Below, one piece after another: positions 60,442-64,000 of a DNA stretch of 64,000 nt. Made by a program: the position numbers and the translations under genes. The notes beneath the pieces were generated by a model, which was not told where the DNA came from, made no database searches, and was given only the letters and a program-made list of their open reading frames with translations. Within the stretch, counting starts at the first letter, position 1; each line of letters begins with the position of its first letter. The DNA lies in NCBI RefSeq assembly GCF_001540865.1, contig NC_033629.1:1635490-1699489 (forward strand), written 5' to 3'. This DNA is from Ananas comosus. Lineage: Eukaryota; Streptophyta; Magnoliopsida; Poales; Bromeliaceae.

Positions 60442-63400
60442 TAACGAAGCTCTTCTCCTCCTTCTCCTTCCCCTTCCTCTTCCTCGGCTAGGCGGTGATT
60501 CCTCCTCTCCTAGGGTTTCTTCGGGGGGTTTTGTTGATGGCGATGGTGCGGTGCGATTATGCGGACGCCGATGGAGGGGGAAAGGGAGGAGGAAGATGAA
60601 GTGAGCGGAAGAGGAATTTGGTGGGCCCATCCCCTTCGTGAGACTCTTTCATATCCGTCCGAATAGCTTTGGGATTCGTGCCAATTATATGATGAACGGT
60701 AGATAGAATGGTCTCGCGCTGGGGACTAACCCCACCGTGGGTAAGAGAGTATTCCTCGCACGGGTTTGGACTTTGGGCTCGAGTCGGAGTGTTGGGTTAA
60801 TTGAAAAGGTTTGAAACCCGGATTCGGACTCGGACTCGGGTTCGTGCTCGTCCGTAACTCCGACATTATGGGCCCGTGCTCGATCTAACCCGGTCCAGTT
60901 GCAAAATGTATGGGTAATCCCTGTACTACCCAGATATTGCGACGTAGCCCTTTCTCCTTTTTATTTGTTTTTTTTTTTTAATCCATACAAATTAGAACAC
61001 TTTAAGCACACAAAATTTCACATAAAATGATCTTTTTAAACTCTATTTGATGTAACAAAAAACAAGTTCATTTTACAGATGGAGAAGTAAAATGGACATT
61101 TTTGTTTGAAACTATAGATTTATTTTTGACGATCGATATAAGTTACGTGAAATTTTAAAAACTAAATTTTTTTAAAATAACATTGTAAATATTAAATTCC
61201 AATATCTAAATAATGCATTGACCATCCACGCATTTCACTGAAAAAATGAAAGTATTGTTTGGATAATACAATTCGCGTAGGCCCAAACAAAACCTCCGCG
61301 GCGGGTTCAAGTTGGGTCTATTACATGCTGAATTGTGTCTGGGTCGGATCAAGTATTAAAAAAATTAAAATAGAACAGTGTTGTGAAGGGAAAAAAAATG
61401 TTTAAGGTGATTCAAATTTTTTGGAAGGTCTCAAAATTTGATTCTCAATCTTTCCCGAAAGAACACACTAAATTTGATGCAACTTAGAAAAAAGTTGAGC
61501 TCAATGGGCTAAGTTAGACGGTAACCGGATCTATTTAGGTCAAAATCCATCCACAGTGAATCTGTCATCCATCTCAGATCGTACATGCCAAACATTTTCA
61601 ATATCCTTTTCTATTCTCAAGAGTGGTGTGGGAAAAGATAAAATGTAAACGACAAAATACAGATCAATTCAAATCCTATTACTACGATCCAACCCGCTAA
61701 CATTAATAACTCGTTAAGTCAAAACTATCGAACCAAAATTCTCAGGTCCAATTATCAACATTAAAGTCTGTGATCTTTATATTTTCTACCAACATAGACT
61801 TTTCTGTTCAGACTATGCAATTTTCATCAAATCTCATTCTATAACCAAAGATCACCTCACGATGTAAGAGGCTATTTCACCCATCTGGCTAATAGATCAG
61901 CTTTGATAGCAAATATAACGATCTGTTCACTAACACTAATAATTCGTTGGATTTAAACTACTCTAATCCTTATATTCTCAACCATAATCTATTTCTAATA
62001 TAATGCACGACTATTATTAGGGCGTCACACCTATCTTAGGTCCTTTAAAAGGAGATTGAGTATTAGGCTAGTTATCTTTGGAGAATATCAATTTTTGGGC
62101 CCTGCCATTATTGTCACCACCTGACCTTATCCTCTAGCAAATTAGTAGCTTAACATTAAATGCTTCAATCAAGTGTTAATAAATTAGACCCCTCCCACAA
62201 TGTGGCTAACCACCCCTTAATCCAATTAATCACTTCGCTTAAAAGAGCAACTTCTTTTAATGGTCGAATCACCTAAATATCTGTCTGGCTAGAGTTTCTC
62301 CAGTGAAATTGAAGGATAAAAGATAGAAAAAATTATCGATTACACTTTTATTCAATCTTCTCGGACAATAATTTGTATGAATTAATGCAGTCGTAATCAT
62401 ATTTTACGTTACAATATTTTGCTTTCCAGTTTTAGAAACCCGTTTCCATATATTAAAAACATTTCATGGTGATTGATATGATACAAAGATCAATTTTATG
62501 ATGACAAATTTTGTTTTTCCTTTTTTTAAAAAAAACTTTTTCAAAGGGTGGGTGAGCACCACACGTATAAAAGCAGCTTTAAAAGATCATGAGAAAAAAA
62601 TATATCATAAGGCTTTTTGAGACGCCACTTATGCGATCGTTAATACGTCTAGTTCATGGACCCATTAAAGCTAAATAACAAAAATATATATATATTTTAA
62701 ATGGTATTTGGTGCCAATATATAATGAAAGGTACCACTCAATTACTTTATGCTCCAAGCATAGAATCTATCCAATTCCATTGTTTTCCATTTTTTTAAAG
62801 GAAAGTGTTTTGATGGAGATCGTTTATCGAATCCCTTATAAAAGAATCCACTTTATCATATTTATTTATATATATGTTAACAAAAAATTTTAAAAAAAAA
62901 TTAGGAATCTTCTTTATAATCTTCTTTATACTAATAAACTTTTACTGTTTATTTCTCAGTTAACGGTGTAATTATCAAACAACACATGCAAATAATTTAT
63001 AAAAGAACTCGGAAAAGTAAAATATTAATTACTCAGCACAATTATCTTTTACCTCTAAATTTTCTCTCCTTTTTTTGTGTTCTATATTTTTTAGGTAAAA
63101 ATATATAAAACTTACCTCAACTATCACCCATTTTAATTAGATTATTTAACTTTTAGGAATTTTAATTTGGCTACCTGATTCTTTAATTTTTTTTTTTAAC
63201 CGGTTAATGACTCTCCAGTTTCAAATTTTAATTTCGTTGTTTATCTTTGCATGATTAATTAACAACTTTTATAAAATTTATAATTATAAATTTATTAAAG
63301 CAAGCAATAATTAGCTTAGATTTTGTACCGAAAGAATTATCAAATGAACTAAATTAACCAAATTGAAAGATTGAGTTTAAAATCAAAACTTTAAAAATAT

Positions 63401-63700
63401 TGAATAGCTGAATCAAAATAGTCCGAATTTTAGATAATTTTTACACATTTTTTTCTTTTTTTTTAATTACATCTGACATATAGGAACCACACCAACAGGC
63501 ACGGAATTAATACCAAGCTCTGATACTATATTACCAAAGAAATTAATTTACTAAAAATAATCCAAAATTCGTCTTAACACAAATTAATTACCTTATTATA
63601 TTCCATATTTCCATGTCATCTAGAAACTATGAAAGTTTTATGAGGACAAATATATCCACGACAATGTCACGAACAAGATTAGGTACATCTATTTCTATTT
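60442..63700. other. upstream flank of ACD11 and gene-free spacer
   Basis: The first 200 bp are the GC-rich leader and promoter region of the ACD11-like gene. The rest is AT-rich with no supported coding region, apart from a short GC-rich patch with a repeated CGGACTCGG phrase near 60820-60845. Confidence 0.55.
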
Positions 63701-63701
63701 T

Positions 63702-63925
63702 TTCTCTACATTAAAGGAGGGTTTGGGGGGACCTTGGGGTGACACGTGTCCCCCCAAACCCCCCTTTACTCTCTCTCCCTCTCTCTTCTCTCTCTATTAT
63801 CTCTATATAATTTATATATATTTATTTTTTTTCTCTACATTAAAGGAGGGTTTGGAGGACCTTGGGGTGACACGTGTCCCCCAAACCCCCTTTACTCTCT
63901 TCCTCTCTCTCTCTCTCTTCTCTCT

Positions 63926-63965
<40 letters not shown>

Positions 63966-64000
63966 ATATTATTATATTATTATTATTTTATCTACATTAA
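63702..64000. repeat. tandem repeat of about 128 bp with internal palindromes, running off the window
   Basis: TCTCTACATTAAAGGAGGGT begins a unit at about 63702 and again at about 63832; a third start, TCTACATTAA, is cut by the window end. Each unit has GGAGGGTTTGG...ACCTTGGGGTGACACGTGTCC...CCAAACCCCC, which folds into a hairpin around the ACACGTGT palindrome, followed by CT and TA microsatellite whose length differs between units. Confidence 0.85.

Noticed and set aside
60275..60604. 109-codon plus-strand ORF opposite ACD11 exon 1
   Set aside because: Antisense shadow of a GC-rich exon; no family resemblance.

Overview
This is nuclear DNA of a flowering plant. All the genes found carry spliceosomal introns, the proteins belong to plant families (HD-ZIP III, ACD11, WPP-domain-associated coiled-coil), the spacers are AT-rich, and GA/CT and TA microsatellites and short inverted-repeat transposons are common. 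The GC-rich first exons (PrmC, HD-ZIP III, ACD11, CNOT9) falling to AT-rich later exons suggest a monocot; that is an inference. Two single N bases (16839, 48142) show that this is a draft assembly.

Layout. Five genes lie on the minus strand in the left two thirds: a WPP-domain-associated coiled-coil protein (about 1.7-5.5 kb), a membrane J-domain protein of the DNAJC14/Jiv type (9.9-14.3 kb), a PrmC/HemK glutamine methyltransferase (19.3-21.7 kb), the CCR4-NOT subunit CNOT9/RCD1 (22.3-29.1 kb) and a class III HD-ZIP transcription factor of PHB/PHV type (34.0-40.9 kb). A 12.8-kb gene-poor stretch (40.9-53.6 kb) is full of inverted-repeat elements, duplications and microsatellites. It is followed by ribosomal protein eS12 on the plus strand (53.6-56.2 kb) and the sphingolipid transfer protein ACD11 on the minus strand (57.5-60.4 kb). 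The last 3.5 kb holds no recognisable gene. The extreme left edge may carry the leader exon of another minus-strand gene.

Exon models were built by hand from splice signals, reading phase and family resemblance. Apart from the J-domain gene, every model closes in frame from ATG to stop: 746, 346, 341, 840, 137 and 206 residues. The J-domain gene needs one extra base removed in exon 5, which is either a natural frameshift or an assembly error. Two introns use GC-AG ends. The HD-ZIP III gene keeps the miR165/166 target site, split by an intron.

The genes are unrelated housekeeping and developmental genes and do not form a pathway or operon. The most distinctive content is the transposon landscape: two MITE families (three and four copies) with 9-bp target duplications typical of Mutator-like elements, a MITE ending about 25 bp upstream of the eS12 TATA box, two large related foldback elements, a poly(A)-tailed insertion with a 16-bp target duplication that carries a TRIM-like repeat pair and a Met-tRNA primer site, and two near-perfect tandem duplications.
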